Assembly: GCA_035279665.1 (NCBI GenBank)
Contig: DATEHI010000074.1
Location: 1-64,000 of the forward strand
Source of the DNA: CF-13 sp035279665
Lineage (GTDB): Bacteria > Chloroflexota > Dormibacteria > CF-121
DNA: 64,000 nucleotides
Reading direction: 5' to 3'
Positions 40,147 to 48,818 of this stretch are shown in pieces. Every line of letters begins with the position of its first letter. Position 1 is the first letter of the stretch. Both the position numbers and the translations under genes were made by a program. The notes under the pieces were generated by a model, which worked only from the letters and a program-made list of their open reading frames with translations, had not been told where the DNA came from and ran no database searches.

Positions 40147-41613
40147 ATGCCCGAGCACGCAGTTGTGATCGCCGGCGGCGGTCCGACGGGGATGATGCTG
40201 GCGGCGGAGCTGACGCTGGCGGGGACCGACGTCCTCATCGTCGAGCGGCGCGCCAGCATCAAGCTCGAAAGCTCGCGCTCCAGAGGTCTGCACTCCCGCA
40301 CCATCGAGGTGCTGGACCAGCGCGGTGTCGTCGATCGCTTCCTCGCCGAGGGGAAGGCGATGCAGGTGCAGGCGTTCGCTGGGGTGCGTATGGACATCAG
40401 CGACTTCCCCACCCGCCACAACTATGGATTGGCGCTGCTGCAGAGCCACTTCGAGCGCATCCTGGCCGGCTGGCTCGACAAGCTGGGCGTTCCCATCCTG
40501 CGCGAACGCGAGGTGACCGGTTTCACGCAAGACGATAGCGGCGTCGATGTTGCGTTGTCCGACGGCACATCGCTGCGGGCGCAGTATCTGGTTGGTTGCG
40601 ACGGGGGCCGCAGCGCGGTGCGCAAGGCGGCCGGAATCGATTTCGCGGGCTGGGATCCAACCACGCGCTGGATCATTGCCGAGGTCGAGATGGAGGAAGT
40701 GCCGGAATTCGGCTTGCGTGGCGGTGGTGGCATCGGCCCAGCCGAGGGTGGACGGGTGGGCGTCACCCTCATCGTGCCCGACCTGGTCCGCACCGATGAG
40801 CCCACCCTCCAGGACGTCCGCGACGCGCTCATCCGGGTCGACGGCAAGGACTATGGCGTGCACAGCCCGCAATGGATCTCCAGCTTTACCGACATGACGC
40901 GTCAGGCCGTGGCGTATCGCGGCGGGCGCGTGTTGCTCGCGGGTGACGCGGCACATGTGCACGCTCCAATGGGCGGGCAGGGTTTGAACATCGGCGTGCA
41001 GGACGCCGTCAACCTGGGGTGGAAGCTGGCGCACGTTGTCAACGGAACATCGTCGGTGAGCCTTCTCGATACGTATCACGCTGAACGGCATCCGGTTGCT
41101 GCCCGCGTGCTGCAGAACACGATGGCGCAGAGAGCGTTGGGCGCCAACGACGAACGCACGGTCGCGCTTCGCGGCATCCTGGCTGAGCTGCTGACGATGG
41201 ATCAACCGCGCAAGCACATCGCCGCGATGATCTCCGGCCTCGACGTCGCTTACGACCTCGGCGGGGGACACCCGCTGCTCGGGCGCCGCATGCCTGACCT
41301 GGATCTTGTGACCGCTGATGGCCCGATCAGAGTTTTTTCGCTGCTGCACAGCGCCAAGCCCGTGCTGCTCAACTTCGGTCAGGCCGGTGGGTTCGACATC
41401 GTACCGTGGGCGCAACGCGTTCAGCTCGTCGATGCCTCCTACGCCGGCATCTGGGAGCTCCCGGTGGTCGGCGAGGTGACTGCGCCGTCGGCCGTGCTCG
41501 TCAGGCCCGACGGACACGTCGCCTGGGTGGGGGATGGCACCGATGCGGGATTGCGGGATGCGCTGACGACCTGGTTTGGAGCTGCCCTGGAGCGTACCAT
41601 CGAGCGGAGATGA
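40147..41613 (+). CDS. FAD-dependent aromatic/rifampicin-type monooxygenase (Rox/PheA family)
   Basis: 488 residues of the PHBH class A flavoprotein monooxygenases. FAD motif HAVVIAGGGPTGMMLAAELTLAGTDVLIVERR, the DG motif YLVGCDGGRSAVRKAAGI and the second FAD motif RVLLAGDAAHVHAPMGGQGLNIGVQDAVNLGWKLA are complete. The C-terminal thioredoxin-like domain (RVFSLLHSAKPVLLN, VLVRPDGHVAWVG) is shared with phenol hydroxylases and rifampicin monooxygenase. LHSRTIEVLDQRGVVDRFL is strongly Rox-like. Substrate is an aromatic compound; rifamycin is possible but unproven. GAGGAG precedes ATG. Confidence 0.85.
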   Translation: MPEHAVVIAGGGPTGMMLAAELTLAGTDVLIVERRASIKLESSRSRGLHSRTIEVLDQRGVVDRFLAEGKAMQVQAFAGVRMDISDFPTRHNYGLALLQSHFERILAGWLDKLGVPILREREVTGFTQDDSGVDVALSDGTSLRAQYLVGCDGGRSAVRKAAGIDFAGWDPTTRWIIAEVEMEEVPEFGLRGGGGIGPAEGGRVGVTLIVPDLVRTDEPTLQDVRDALIRVDGKDYGVHSPQWISSFTDMTRQAVAYRGGRVLLAGDAAHVHAPMGGQGLNIGVQDAVNLGWKLAHVVNGTSSVSLLDTYHAERHPVAARVLQNTMAQRALGANDERTVALRGILAELLTMDQPRKHIAAMISGLDVAYDLGGGHPLLGRRMPDLDLVTADGPIRVFSLLHSAKPVLLNFGQAGGFDIVPWAQRVQLVDASYAGIWELPVVGEVTAPSAVLVRPDGHVAWVGDGTDAGLRDALTTWFGAALERTIERR

Positions 41614-42443
41614 GCGTGGACGACGTCGGTGCCGAGCTGATGGCGGGACCGCTGAATGAATTCACCAGCCGGCGCAACGCGAAGTCCAAAGAGCTCAAGG
41701 CGGCGGGGCAGCGCGAGCTGGCGGCCGAGGTCGGCACCTTGAAGAAGCCGCCCGTCGCGGTTTGGGCCGTCAATCAGCTGGCCCGCTCGAACAAGCCGAT
41801 GCTCGAACGATTGCGGCGCGCCGGAGAAGCCGTGATACAGGCGCAGTCGGGCGCGGTCGCCGGGCGGAAGAACGCAGCGCTCGAATTGCGATCGGCGTCG
41901 GACGCCTTGCAGCGTGAGCTCGAGGCGGCGGTACGGACGGCGGGCGATGTGCTCCGCGCAGGCGGACATGCCGCCGACGAGGCGACACTGCGCCGGGCAC
42001 AGGAGATGCTGCGCCTCGCCGCGGTCTCTGACGCGCAGACGTGGGATCGCCTCCACCGCGGCGCGCTCATCAGCGAGCCGCATGCCGGCGAGGACATGTT
42101 GACGGCGGCGTTTTCGCCGGATCCGGGCGGGGGCAGCGGGACCGAGGCGACTCGCGCCAGGGCGAATGGCGAGAAGGCGGCGCGCTCGACGGCCCGACAG
42201 GCGGCGGAGACCGAGAAGCGGATCGAGACGGAGCACGTGCTGCGCACCGCGAAGGCGGACGAAGAGGCGGCGCTGCAGGCCGAGCAGACCGCCCGTCGGC
42301 TGCGTGAGGAAGCCGACCGGCTGGCCGCCGATGCGAAGCGCGCCAATGAGAAGGCCCGGCAGGCAGAAAAGGAACTCGCGCGGGCCACCGCGAGGGCGAA
42401 GGTGTCGCGGGACGCGGCGCGAAAAATCAGCCGGCGCGGTTAA
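41610..42443 (+). CDS. Coiled-coil protein, hypothetical
   Basis: 277 residues from ATG 41610 (ATGA overlap with the monooxygenase). The N-terminal part has FTSRRNAKSKELKAAGQRELAAEVGTLKKPPVAVWAVNQLA, a pattern that recurs in actinobacterial hypothetical proteins. The C-terminal 120 residues are Ala/Glu/Arg-rich heptads (QTARRLREEADRLAADAKRANEKARQAEKELARA), a long coiled coil. No enzyme motif. The translational coupling suggests joint expression with the monooxygenase. Confidence 0.72.
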   Translation: MSVDDVGAELMAGPLNEFTSRRNAKSKELKAAGQRELAAEVGTLKKPPVAVWAVNQLARSNKPMLERLRRAGEAVIQAQSGAVAGRKNAALELRSASDALQRELEAAVRTAGDVLRAGGHAADEATLRRAQEMLRLAAVSDAQTWDRLHRGALISEPHAGEDMLTAAFSPDPGGGSGTEATRARANGEKAARSTARQAAETEKRIETEHVLRTAKADEEAALQAEQTARRLREEADRLAADAKRANEKARQAEKELARATARAKVSRDAARKISRRG

Positions 42444-42448
42444 CGAAT

Positions 42449-43267
42449 CTAGGGCTGTCCGGCCGGCTTTGTTTGGTGGTCGTTCTGGCGGCTCGCCGAC
42501 CCACGCGATTGCAAATCCTTCTTGCTCCCACTCCACGCTAGGTCGACGTGTGATTGTGTGCGAGCGACGGCCGCGGCAGCTTCGGGGTCGCCACCTGCCG
42601 CGAGCGTCCCCGCCAGCTGCGTGAGGCTGGCATCGGCATGCGCGGCGCGATCGTCCGCCAGGCGGCTGAGGTCAGCGACCGCGCGAGTGTCCAGGGTGCT
42701 ACCGGCGATCGATCGATTGAACTGGCTGACCGCGGTATCGTACTGAGCCATCCCGCGCACGCCATCCGCAACACGGCCTGCGGCGAAGAGCCGTTGCGCC
42801 TCGGCCAGGCGAACGTCGGCGAATTGCAGCTCCAGGCGCGCCTTCGCCGCGGAGTCAAAGGTGGTTGCCAGCTGCGCCCGCTCGACGCCCAGCTTGACCC
42901 CGTAGAGCGGATCGCCCGGGAGGGTGTTACTCGAAGCCGCGGCGACCGTCACGCCGCCGACCACGAGCGCAACCGCGAGCGGGCCGGCGTAGGCCAGGCG
43001 GACGACCGGCCTGGGCAGCACCGCCAGCGGGTTCCAGCGTCGCGCCTGACGCCGATGAGCCGCGGCGGCAAGCATCCGGTTTCGAGCCCGCAGCCGGAAT
43101 GCCGGATCGGCAGCCGGGGCCTCCAGCCCGCTGAGGTCGACCGACAGCCGGAGCAGCGCGATCAGCTCATCGCGCTGCGCTGGATACCGGTGCAACACGT
43201 CCTGCAGGTTGCGTTTGTCGTCCATCGCGGCGAGGCACTCCTGCAGGGGCCGCGTCAGATCACGCAC
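42449..43267 (-). CDS. DUF5667 domain membrane protein paired with an ECF sigma factor
   Basis: 272 residues. An N-terminal cytoplasmic part (PLQECLAAMDDKRNLQDVLHRYPAQRDELIALLRLSVDL) resembles an anti-sigma-like segment. One membrane helix (LAYAGPLAVALVVGGVTVAAAS) follows, then the DUF5667 signature LPGDPLYGVKLGVERAQLATTFDSAAKARLELQFADVRLAEAQRL outside. Overlaps the end of the ECF sigma gene by eight bases. Such pairs suggest a membrane regulator of the sigma factor, but the mechanism is unknown. Confidence 0.82.
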   Translation of the reverse strand: MRDLTRPLQECLAAMDDKRNLQDVLHRYPAQRDELIALLRLSVDLSGLEAPAADPAFRLRARNRMLAAAAHRRQARRWNPLAVLPRPVVRLAYAGPLAVALVVGGVTVAAASSNTLPGDPLYGVKLGVERAQLATTFDSAAKARLELQFADVRLAEAQRLFAAGRVADGVRGMAQYDTAVSQFNRSIAGSTLDTRAVADLSRLADDRAAHADASLTQLAGTLAAGGDPEAAAAVARTQSHVDLAWSGSKKDLQSRGSASRQNDHQTKPAGQP

Positions 43268-43823
43268 GGCGTGCCTCCACCGGCTCGGGCTCGAGCAGGA
43301 AGCGGTAGAGGCTGGCGAGCGCCCGATGCTGCATCGAGTGAATGGCCCCGGCCCGCCGGCGCATGAGGCGCGCGATCTCGTCGACGCCCAGGTTGTCGAT
43401 GAACCGCATGATGATCACCTGCTGCTGTTCCGGGGTCAGCCGCTGCACTGCCGCGAGCAGCCGCTGGCGCTCCTCCGATAGTTGCGCCAGCGCGGCCGGA
43501 TCGGCGTGCGGTCGGACGTCGCGGACCTGGTCGGTGAGCTCCATTGGCTCGCGCCCGGCGCGACGGTAGCGGTCGACCAGCAGGTTGTGGGCTATCCGGT
43601 ACAACCACGAGGAAAAGGCAACGCCCCGGGGTCGGTAGCGGTGGATCGAGTCGACCATCTTCAAAAACACCTGCTCAGTCAGATCTTCGGCGTCGGCATG
43701 GTGGCGGACTCGCGTGTACAGATAGCGGTAGATCCCATCGAAGTGCCGGTCGTAGAGCTCGGCCAGGGCCCCCGCATCGAGGGCCTGGGCGCGGCGGATG
43801 AGGGCGTCGTCAGACGTCTTCAA
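43260..43823 (-). CDS. ECF-family RNA polymerase sigma factor
   Basis: 187 residues from TTG 43823. Region 2: ALAELYDRHFDGIYRYLYTRVRHHADAEDLTEQVFLKMVDSI, then FSSWLYRIAHNLLVDRYRR. Region 4: LTPEQQQVIIMRFIDNLGVDEIARLMRRRAGAIHSMQHRALASLYRFL. A TATGCT -10-like box lies nine bases before the start on its strand. It is coupled to the DUF5667 protein downstream, which probably modulates it. Confidence 0.92.
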   Translation of the reverse strand: MKTSDDALIRRAQALDAGALAELYDRHFDGIYRYLYTRVRHHADAEDLTEQVFLKMVDSIHRYRPRGVAFSSWLYRIAHNLLVDRYRRAGREPMELTDQVRDVRPHADPAALAQLSEERQRLLAAVQRLTPEQQQVIIMRFIDNLGVDEIARLMRRRAGAIHSMQHRALASLYRFLLEPEPVEARRA

Positions 43824-43904
43824 GTCGCCTACAGCATATAACGCATCCTCCGCCGAATTTGAACGGGCGTGCGTGGCTAACCTCTTATAATCACCTGCAC
43901 CCGC

Positions 43905-43982
43905 GGTGGCTTTAGCTCAGCTGGTTAGAGCATCAGATTGTGGATCTGAGGGTCGAGGGTTCAAATCCCTCAAGCCACCCCA
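43905..43982 (+). tRNA. tRNA-His(GTG)
   Basis: Positions 43905-43982 include the G-1 residue (43905) and encoded CCA (43980-43982). Acceptor GTGGCTT/AAGCCAC, G-1 faces C73 (43979), D-arm GCTC, anticodon loop TTGTGGA with anticodon GTG, T-arm GAGGG-TTCAAAT-CCCTC. The G-1:C73 pair is the histidine identity element. Confidence 0.97.
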
Positions 43983-44032
43983 GATTTCGAACACCAAACA
44001 GGGGCCTCGGGCTCAGATAGAATCGGACCGCC

Positions 44033-44833
44033 ATGCCGGGCATCCTCGAGGGGAAGAAGATCCTGGTCACGGGCGTCCTCACGCCAGCCAGCATCGCCTT
44101 TGCGATCGCCGACACGGCTCAGAAAGAGGGGGCCGACATCGTGCTCACCAGCTTTGGGCGAGTCATGAGCCTGACCGAGAAGAGCGCACGGCGCATGAAA
44201 CCGACGCCCGACATCCTCGAGATGGACGTCAACAATCAGGAGCACCTCGAGACGTTGGCCAGGACCCTCAAGGACCGATGGGGCCACCTCGACGGATTCG
44301 TCCACGCGATCGCGTTCGCGCCGGGCGACGCGCTGGGCGGCAACTTCATGACCGCACCGTGGCAGAGTGTGCAGACCGCCTTCCAGACCAGCGCCTATTC
44401 GCTCAAGGCCATGGCGCAGTGGCTCAGCCCGCTCATGTTTGAGCGCGGCGGCAGCATCGTGACGCTCGACTTCGACAATTCCACCCAAGCGTGGCCCTTC
44501 TACGACTGGATGGGCGTCTGTAAAGCCGCGCTCGAATCGGTCACGCGCTACCTCGCCCGGGACCTCGGCAGGCACCACATTCGGGTAAACGCTTTGGCGG
44601 CTGGGCCCCTCAAGACGATGGCGGCAAAAGGGATCCCAGGATTCGAGCGGTTCGAAAACAGCTGGGGCCAGCGCGCCCCGCTCGGCTGGAACAGCGAGGA
44701 TCGCACGCCGGTCGCGAAGATGGCGGCCGTATTGCTCTCGGACTATAGCCCCGCCACCACCGGAGAGATCGTTCATGTCGACGGGGGTTATCACGCGATG
44801 GGCGCCGAGGTCGCCACCGAGCCGCCCGATTAG
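44033..44833 (+). CDS. fabI: Enoyl-[acyl-carrier-protein] reductase, InhA-type FabI
   Basis: 266 residues. It reduces trans-2-enoyl-ACP with NADH in fatty acid elongation. The nucleotide loop is KKILVTGVLTPASIAFAIADTAQKEGA. The catalytic Tyr157 and Lys164 lie in WPFYDWMGVCKAALESVTRYLARDL; LDFDNSTQAW just before strongly resembles M. tuberculosis InhA. RVNALAAGPLKTMAAKGIPGFERF and VHVDGGYHAMG complete it. TAGAAT lies nine bases before ATG, so the mRNA leader is very short. Directly downstream of tRNA-His. Confidence 0.94.
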   Translation: MPGILEGKKILVTGVLTPASIAFAIADTAQKEGADIVLTSFGRVMSLTEKSARRMKPTPDILEMDVNNQEHLETLARTLKDRWGHLDGFVHAIAFAPGDALGGNFMTAPWQSVQTAFQTSAYSLKAMAQWLSPLMFERGGSIVTLDFDNSTQAWPFYDWMGVCKAALESVTRYLARDLGRHHIRVNALAAGPLKTMAAKGIPGFERFENSWGQRAPLGWNSEDRTPVAKMAAVLLSDYSPATTGEIVHVDGGYHAMGAEVATEPPD

Positions 44834-44850
44834 GGACTGACGCCCCAACC

Positions 44851-45588
44851 CTACCCTCCCGCGGAGGGGGAGGGAATTCGTCTGTAACCACGGCGCGAAT
44901 CAACGAGTGTTCCGAGGGGCCGACGACCTCCGGGAGCGCCGGTCAGTCCCCTTTCCGGCGCTCCTTCTTTTTTCGCGCCGCGGCTCCAGCGGCGGCGATC
45001 CTCTAACAGGCGCAGCATGATCCCGGCGAGCAACAGCACCCCGATCCCCGTGCTCCACGAACCTCTAGACGTATCGCGGGCGGCAGGTCCTGATAGGCCG
45101 ATGGGTACGAGACCCTCGAGATGCCGCTCTAGCAGCGCCGCGACCTCGGGGTCCGGCAGGATCCACCGCTGGTCCAGGGAGGCTCCCCGGCGACCGAATT
45201 CGACAACCAGGAAACTGGGCGCGTGCCCTCCGGGGAAATAGATGAGGCTGGTCTCCGATGTGCGGGACCAGGGGCTCGTGATGTAGGTCAGCCCCAGGTA
45301 GCTCACCCCGATTCGGTAATGCGGCAACATGACGGCCGCCTCCTCGATCGGTAGAGCCTGGCCCTGGATCGCGCCGGCGACCTGGCTGACGAGGGTGATC
45401 GCACCCCGCCGGTCTTCCGCCGACCGAGGGAGGAAGTCCCGCACCGCGCCGTTCGCGCCGAAGATGCGGATCTCCAGCGGGCCGGAGGCGGGATAGGTGT
45501 CACTCGCGCCCGCCGGCACAGCCGCGAGTCCGGCCAGCCCGATGGCCATCAGGGCCGCGCAGCCGCATCGGTGCCATGCCCGGCACAC
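44851..45588 (-). CDS. Exported membrane-anchored hypothetical protein
   Basis: 245 residues. An N-terminal signal peptide (ALMAIGLAGLAAVPAGASD) is followed by an extracellular domain with IRIFGANGAVRDFLPRSAEDRRGAI, YRIGVSYLGLTYITSPWS, and SFLVVEFGRRGASLDQRWILPDPEVAALLERHL. One C-terminal membrane helix (TGIGVLLLAGIMLRLLE) and a basic tail end it. Family unknown. The last codons run into an intergenic GC-rich inverted repeat (about 44855-44877), so the final residues may be incidental. Confidence 0.65.
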   Translation of the reverse strand: MCRAWHRCGCAALMAIGLAGLAAVPAGASDTYPASGPLEIRIFGANGAVRDFLPRSAEDRRGAITLVSQVAGAIQGQALPIEEAAVMLPHYRIGVSYLGLTYITSPWSRTSETSLIYFPGGHAPSFLVVEFGRRGASLDQRWILPDPEVAALLERHLEGLVPIGLSGPAARDTSRGSWSTGIGVLLLAGIMLRLLEDRRRWSRGAKKEGAPERGLTGAPGGRRPLGTLVDSRRGYRRIPSPSAGG

Positions 45589-45598
45589 GCCACCCCGA

Positions 45599-47806
45599 TT
45601 ATGGGCGCTGGCCGGTTTGGTCGGTCGGGGGGGTTGGGCGTACGAGGGGTGGCGTCGCGGCCGGTGCAGGGGCTGGGGCCGGCGGAGGCGGCGGCGGGGC
45701 CCAGAGCGAGCAGGGCACGCCGTCGACCAGCGTGTCGGCGTAGGTCAAGTTGTAGGGGTTGTAGCTCCAGAAACGACAGGTCGGCCACGCCAGCACCGTC
45801 GATCGAACGTTCTCCGTGCCGGGCAGGAAGTAGTTCTGCCCGATCTGGTGCACGCCGGCGGGCTTCGCGTACCACTGGTCGGGCGTCGCGGCCAGGGCCT
45901 GCTGCATGAACCGATGCCAGATCGGTGCGGCGCCCACGATGCCAGTCGAGTTGTGACTCAGTGGCGTGTTGTCCGGGTTGCCGATCCAGACCGCGGTCGC
46001 CAGCGTGGGGGTGAATCCGACCGTCCAGTTGTCACGGAAGGCCTGGGTTGTTCCGGTCTTGGCGGCGACGTGGCGCCCGGGGAGGGTCAGGTCGCCGTTG
46101 CAGCCGAACGACAGGCAGCGATTGCGGTCGTCCGACATGATGGAGCCGATGATGAACGCGACGTCCTCGCTGATGGCACGGTATTCGTTCTTGGCCGGGT
46201 CATAGGTGAAGACATCCCTGCCGGTCGCGTCCTTGATCGACAACACCGGCGCCGGCGTGTGACGGACGCCAAGGGTCGCGAGGGTCGACACACCGGTCAC
46301 CATGTCGAGCGGCGTGACCTCGTACCCGCCGAGCGTCAGGCTCAGCGAGTAGTTGTCGTCGGGCTGCGTCAGGTGGGTGACGCCCATCCGCCGCGCCACG
46401 CTGAGGACGTTTGGAATGCCGACACGCAGCTCCGTTTTGACGGCGGGAATGTTCAGCGAGTTGCCCATCGCCATCTTCAGCGGCAGCACCCCGTGGTACC
46501 GCAGGTCGTAGTTCAGGGGGATGTAGTGCTCGAAGCCGCTCGCGCCGCCCCACGTCGGGAAGACCAGGGGCGCGTCGAGGATGGGTGTGATCATGTTGAA
46601 TTTGCCGCTTTCGATCGCGGCCGTGTAGGTGAAGATCTTGAAGGTCGAACCGGGCTGCCGCGGCGTATCTGCCATGTTGATCCAGCCACCCGGCCGGTTG
46701 TAGTCGTCGCCGCCGACCATCGCAAGGATCTCGCCGGTTTTTGGATCCATGCTGACCAGCGCGGCGTCGTGAAAGTTGTAATAGTTTCCTTTCTGCGCGA
46801 TCTGATCGCGGACCACTTGCTCGGCCAGTACTTGAAGATTCAAATCGAGCGAGGTGTAGACGCGATAGCCGCGCCGGTCGCCCGGCTGGATGTGATACTG
46901 CTGCCGCAACGTTTTCAGGACGTAGTCGACGAAGTAGGGAGCCTGGAAATGATTGCTCGGCGGATAGATCTGCAATTTTGTGGCATAGGCCGCGTCGGCC
47001 TCCTTCTGGCTGATGTAATGGTTTTCGACCATCGCCGTCAGCACGGTGAACTGGCGCTGCTTCGCGGCCGCCAGGTTGACCAGCGGGTTGTACTGGGTCG
47101 GCGCCTGCGGCAGCCCGGCCAGCATGCTGGCCTGCGCCAGGGTCAGGTCGTGCGCGTTGGTTTGAAAGTAACTGTGCGCGGCCGCCTCGATGCCATACGT
47201 CTGGCTTCCGTAGAAGATGGTGTTGAGGTACATCTCGAGGATCTGGCTTTTCGAATAGTTTCTGTTTAGCTCGAGGGCCAGGACCGCCTCTTTCGATTTG
47301 CGCTGGATCGAGTTGTCCGGGTGCGCGCCGATGAACAGCTGCTTGACGAGCTGTTGGCTGATCGTGCTGCCACCCTGTTTGATGCCCCGGTGCGAATAGT
47401 CGGCAAACGCCGCTCGCACGACGGCGCCGAAGTCGACGCCGCTGTTCGAGTAGAAGCTGTGGTCCTCGACGGCGATGGTGGCGTTGATCACGTTGGGCGA
47501 GATGTAGCTGAGCGGGACTACCACGCGGTGGTCCCCCTGGTCGCCGACATCGGCGAGCAGGTTGCCATGCCGGTCGAAGATCAGCATGTCCTGCGGAAGG
47601 CTGGTTGATGACAGCCCGGTCACCGTGGGAAGATCACCGACCGTTTGCGCGGCGATGGCCGGGACCGTCAGCAGCGGCAGCGACACCATGGCGATCATGC
47701 CGACGACCACGTTGCGCTGCAGGTTCGCCCGGCGTCGCCGGTGCCACTCGCGGAGGTGATAGTCCGTATGCCGGTAGGAGTGCCGGCGGCCGTAGCAGCG
47801 CCTCAC
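45599..47806 (-). CDS. Class A penicillin-binding protein (transglycosylase/transpeptidase)
   Basis: 735 residues from GTG 47806 (GTGA overlap with the upstream small gene). An N-terminal basic tail and one membrane helix (VVVGMIAMVSLPLLTVPAIAA) anchor it. The GT51 domain has TIAVEDHSFYSNSGVDF (catalytic Glu about 114), GGSTISQQLVKQLF and RKSKEAVLALELNRNYSKSQILEMYLNTIFYG. The transpeptidase domain has PGSTFK with Ser387, GNSLN and AAKTGTT. The C-terminus is a Pro/Ala-rich tail. It polymerises and crosslinks peptidoglycan outside the membrane. Confidence 0.93.
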   Translation of the reverse strand: MRRCYGRRHSYRHTDYHLREWHRRRRANLQRNVVVGMIAMVSLPLLTVPAIAAQTVGDLPTVTGLSSTSLPQDMLIFDRHGNLLADVGDQGDHRVVVPLSYISPNVINATIAVEDHSFYSNSGVDFGAVVRAAFADYSHRGIKQGGSTISQQLVKQLFIGAHPDNSIQRKSKEAVLALELNRNYSKSQILEMYLNTIFYGSQTYGIEAAAHSYFQTNAHDLTLAQASMLAGLPQAPTQYNPLVNLAAAKQRQFTVLTAMVENHYISQKEADAAYATKLQIYPPSNHFQAPYFVDYVLKTLRQQYHIQPGDRRGYRVYTSLDLNLQVLAEQVVRDQIAQKGNYYNFHDAALVSMDPKTGEILAMVGGDDYNRPGGWINMADTPRQPGSTFKIFTYTAAIESGKFNMITPILDAPLVFPTWGGASGFEHYIPLNYDLRYHGVLPLKMAMGNSLNIPAVKTELRVGIPNVLSVARRMGVTHLTQPDDNYSLSLTLGGYEVTPLDMVTGVSTLATLGVRHTPAPVLSIKDATGRDVFTYDPAKNEYRAISEDVAFIIGSIMSDDRNRCLSFGCNGDLTLPGRHVAAKTGTTQAFRDNWTVGFTPTLATAVWIGNPDNTPLSHNSTGIVGAAPIWHRFMQQALAATPDQWYAKPAGVHQIGQNYFLPGTENVRSTVLAWPTCRFWSYNPYNLTYADTLVDGVPCSLWAPPPPPPAPAPAPAATPPLVRPTPPTDQTGQRP

Positions 47807-47985
47807 GGGTTCACCAGGCCGTAGACGCCTGCCGCAACCAGCCAGCCGAGCACCAGGAAAAAGACGCTCCAGGCTCCCAGGCTGGCCAGCCACAGGGCGG
47901 CGGCCCGGCTCTTCCGCTTCCGGTTACGGCGCTCGAGCCGGTGGCCGTGTTGGACGGCCGAACGATGTGCCCCCGCGATCGCCAT
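47803..47985 (-). CDS. Small membrane protein upstream of the PBP
   Basis: 60 residues. A basic N-terminal part with QHGHRLERRNRKRKSR is followed by one membrane helix (AALWLASLGAWSVFFLVLGWLVAAGVYGLV). Overlaps the PBP start by GTGA. It may modulate or localise the penicillin-binding protein; no family recognised. Confidence 0.65.
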   Translation of the reverse strand: MAIAGAHRSAVQHGHRLERRNRKRKSRAAALWLASLGAWSVFFLVLGWLVAAGVYGLVNP

Positions 47986-48035
47986 TGCTGCTTTCCCTGC
48001 CCTGACGTGTATTGCGTTGGTCTCTGCGTTACAAG

Positions 48036-48062
48036 ATTGTCACTTAGAGTTGGGCGTGTCAA
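48036..48062 (-). promoter_or_regulatory. Promoter for the small membrane protein/PBP operon
   Basis: On the minus strand, TTGACA (48062-48057) is followed after 15 bases by GACAAT (48041-48036). The -35 is perfect; the spacing is short. The 123-base gap between pgl and the small gene holds nothing else that I recognise. Confidence 0.4.
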
Positions 48063-48108
48063 GAAACAAGTTAAGTTATAGTCGCGCACTAAACCGGGCA
48101 GCCGCTGG

Positions 48109-48810
48109 CTATGCCCCGATTGCGGCGCGGTCGACGATGAACGCCAGCTCACCGTCCAGCGGTTGCACGAGGCCTGCCGGGAGGGCGGGATCCCGTCGTA
48201 GGACCCGCGTGAGGGCGCCCCGTTTGGAGGCTCCCTGAACCATGAAGAGCACGGCCCGAGCCTCGTTGATCACCGGCAATGTCAGGGTCAGCCGCTCGGG
48301 CGGTGGCTTGGGCGCATCGTGAACCCTCGCGACGAGCGCCTGCGCCTCCCGAAGTGCTCGATCGCCCGGAAAGAGCGACGCCGTGTGCCCATCCTCCCCT
48401 AGACCCAAATGGATCACATCGAACCGAGGCCGGCCACTCGCATCCGCTGGGACACGCCGGAGGGCCGGTGTCGGATCGCCGACCAGGGGAAACACGTGAT
48501 CGGGTGAGATCGGCACGTGCTCGAGCAGCGCCGCCTTCGCCATCGCGTAATTGCTCGCGGGATCATCGAGTGGCACCTGGCGCTCGTCCGACCAGTAGAC
48601 GAAGACCGACGCCCAGGGAAGGCTATCGCGATAGGGCGGCAGGGCCAGCCGCTCGTAGCACCCTCGAGGCGTCTCGCCGCCGGCGAGGGCCAGGTAACAG
48701 GCCCTGCGCGCGGCCACCGCACCGGTGATTCGCTCGGCGGTCCAGGACGCCGCCGCCTCGGCGAGCTCGGCCGGTCCGGCGACTAACAGGGGAGTGATGG
48801 CGGCGGCCAC
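48109..48810 (-). CDS. pgl: 6-phosphogluconolactonase
   Basis: 233 residues. It hydrolyses 6-phosphogluconolactone made by Zwf. Family blocks: YLALAGGETPRGCYERLALPPYRDSLPW, VFVYWSDERQVPLDDPASNYAMAKAALLEHVPI, and DVIHLGLGEDGHTASLFPG with the catalytic His. Last gene of the leftward tal-pgi/gnd/zwf/opcA/pgl operon, eight bases after opcA. Length typical for DevB-type. Confidence 0.94.
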   Translation of the reverse strand: MAAAITPLLVAGPAELAEAAASWTAERITGAVAARRACYLALAGGETPRGCYERLALPPYRDSLPWASVFVYWSDERQVPLDDPASNYAMAKAALLEHVPISPDHVFPLVGDPTPALRRVPADASGRPRFDVIHLGLGEDGHTASLFPGDRALREAQALVARVHDAPKPPPERLTLTLPVINEARAVLFMVQGASKRGALTRVLRRDPALPAGLVQPLDGELAFIVDRAAIGA

Positions 48811-48818
48811 GCCGGTTC

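Noticed and set aside
40054..41517. 487-codon minus-strand frame opposite the FAD monooxygenase
   Set aside because: The plus strand carries complete FAD and DG motifs; the antisense frame has no recognisable domain.
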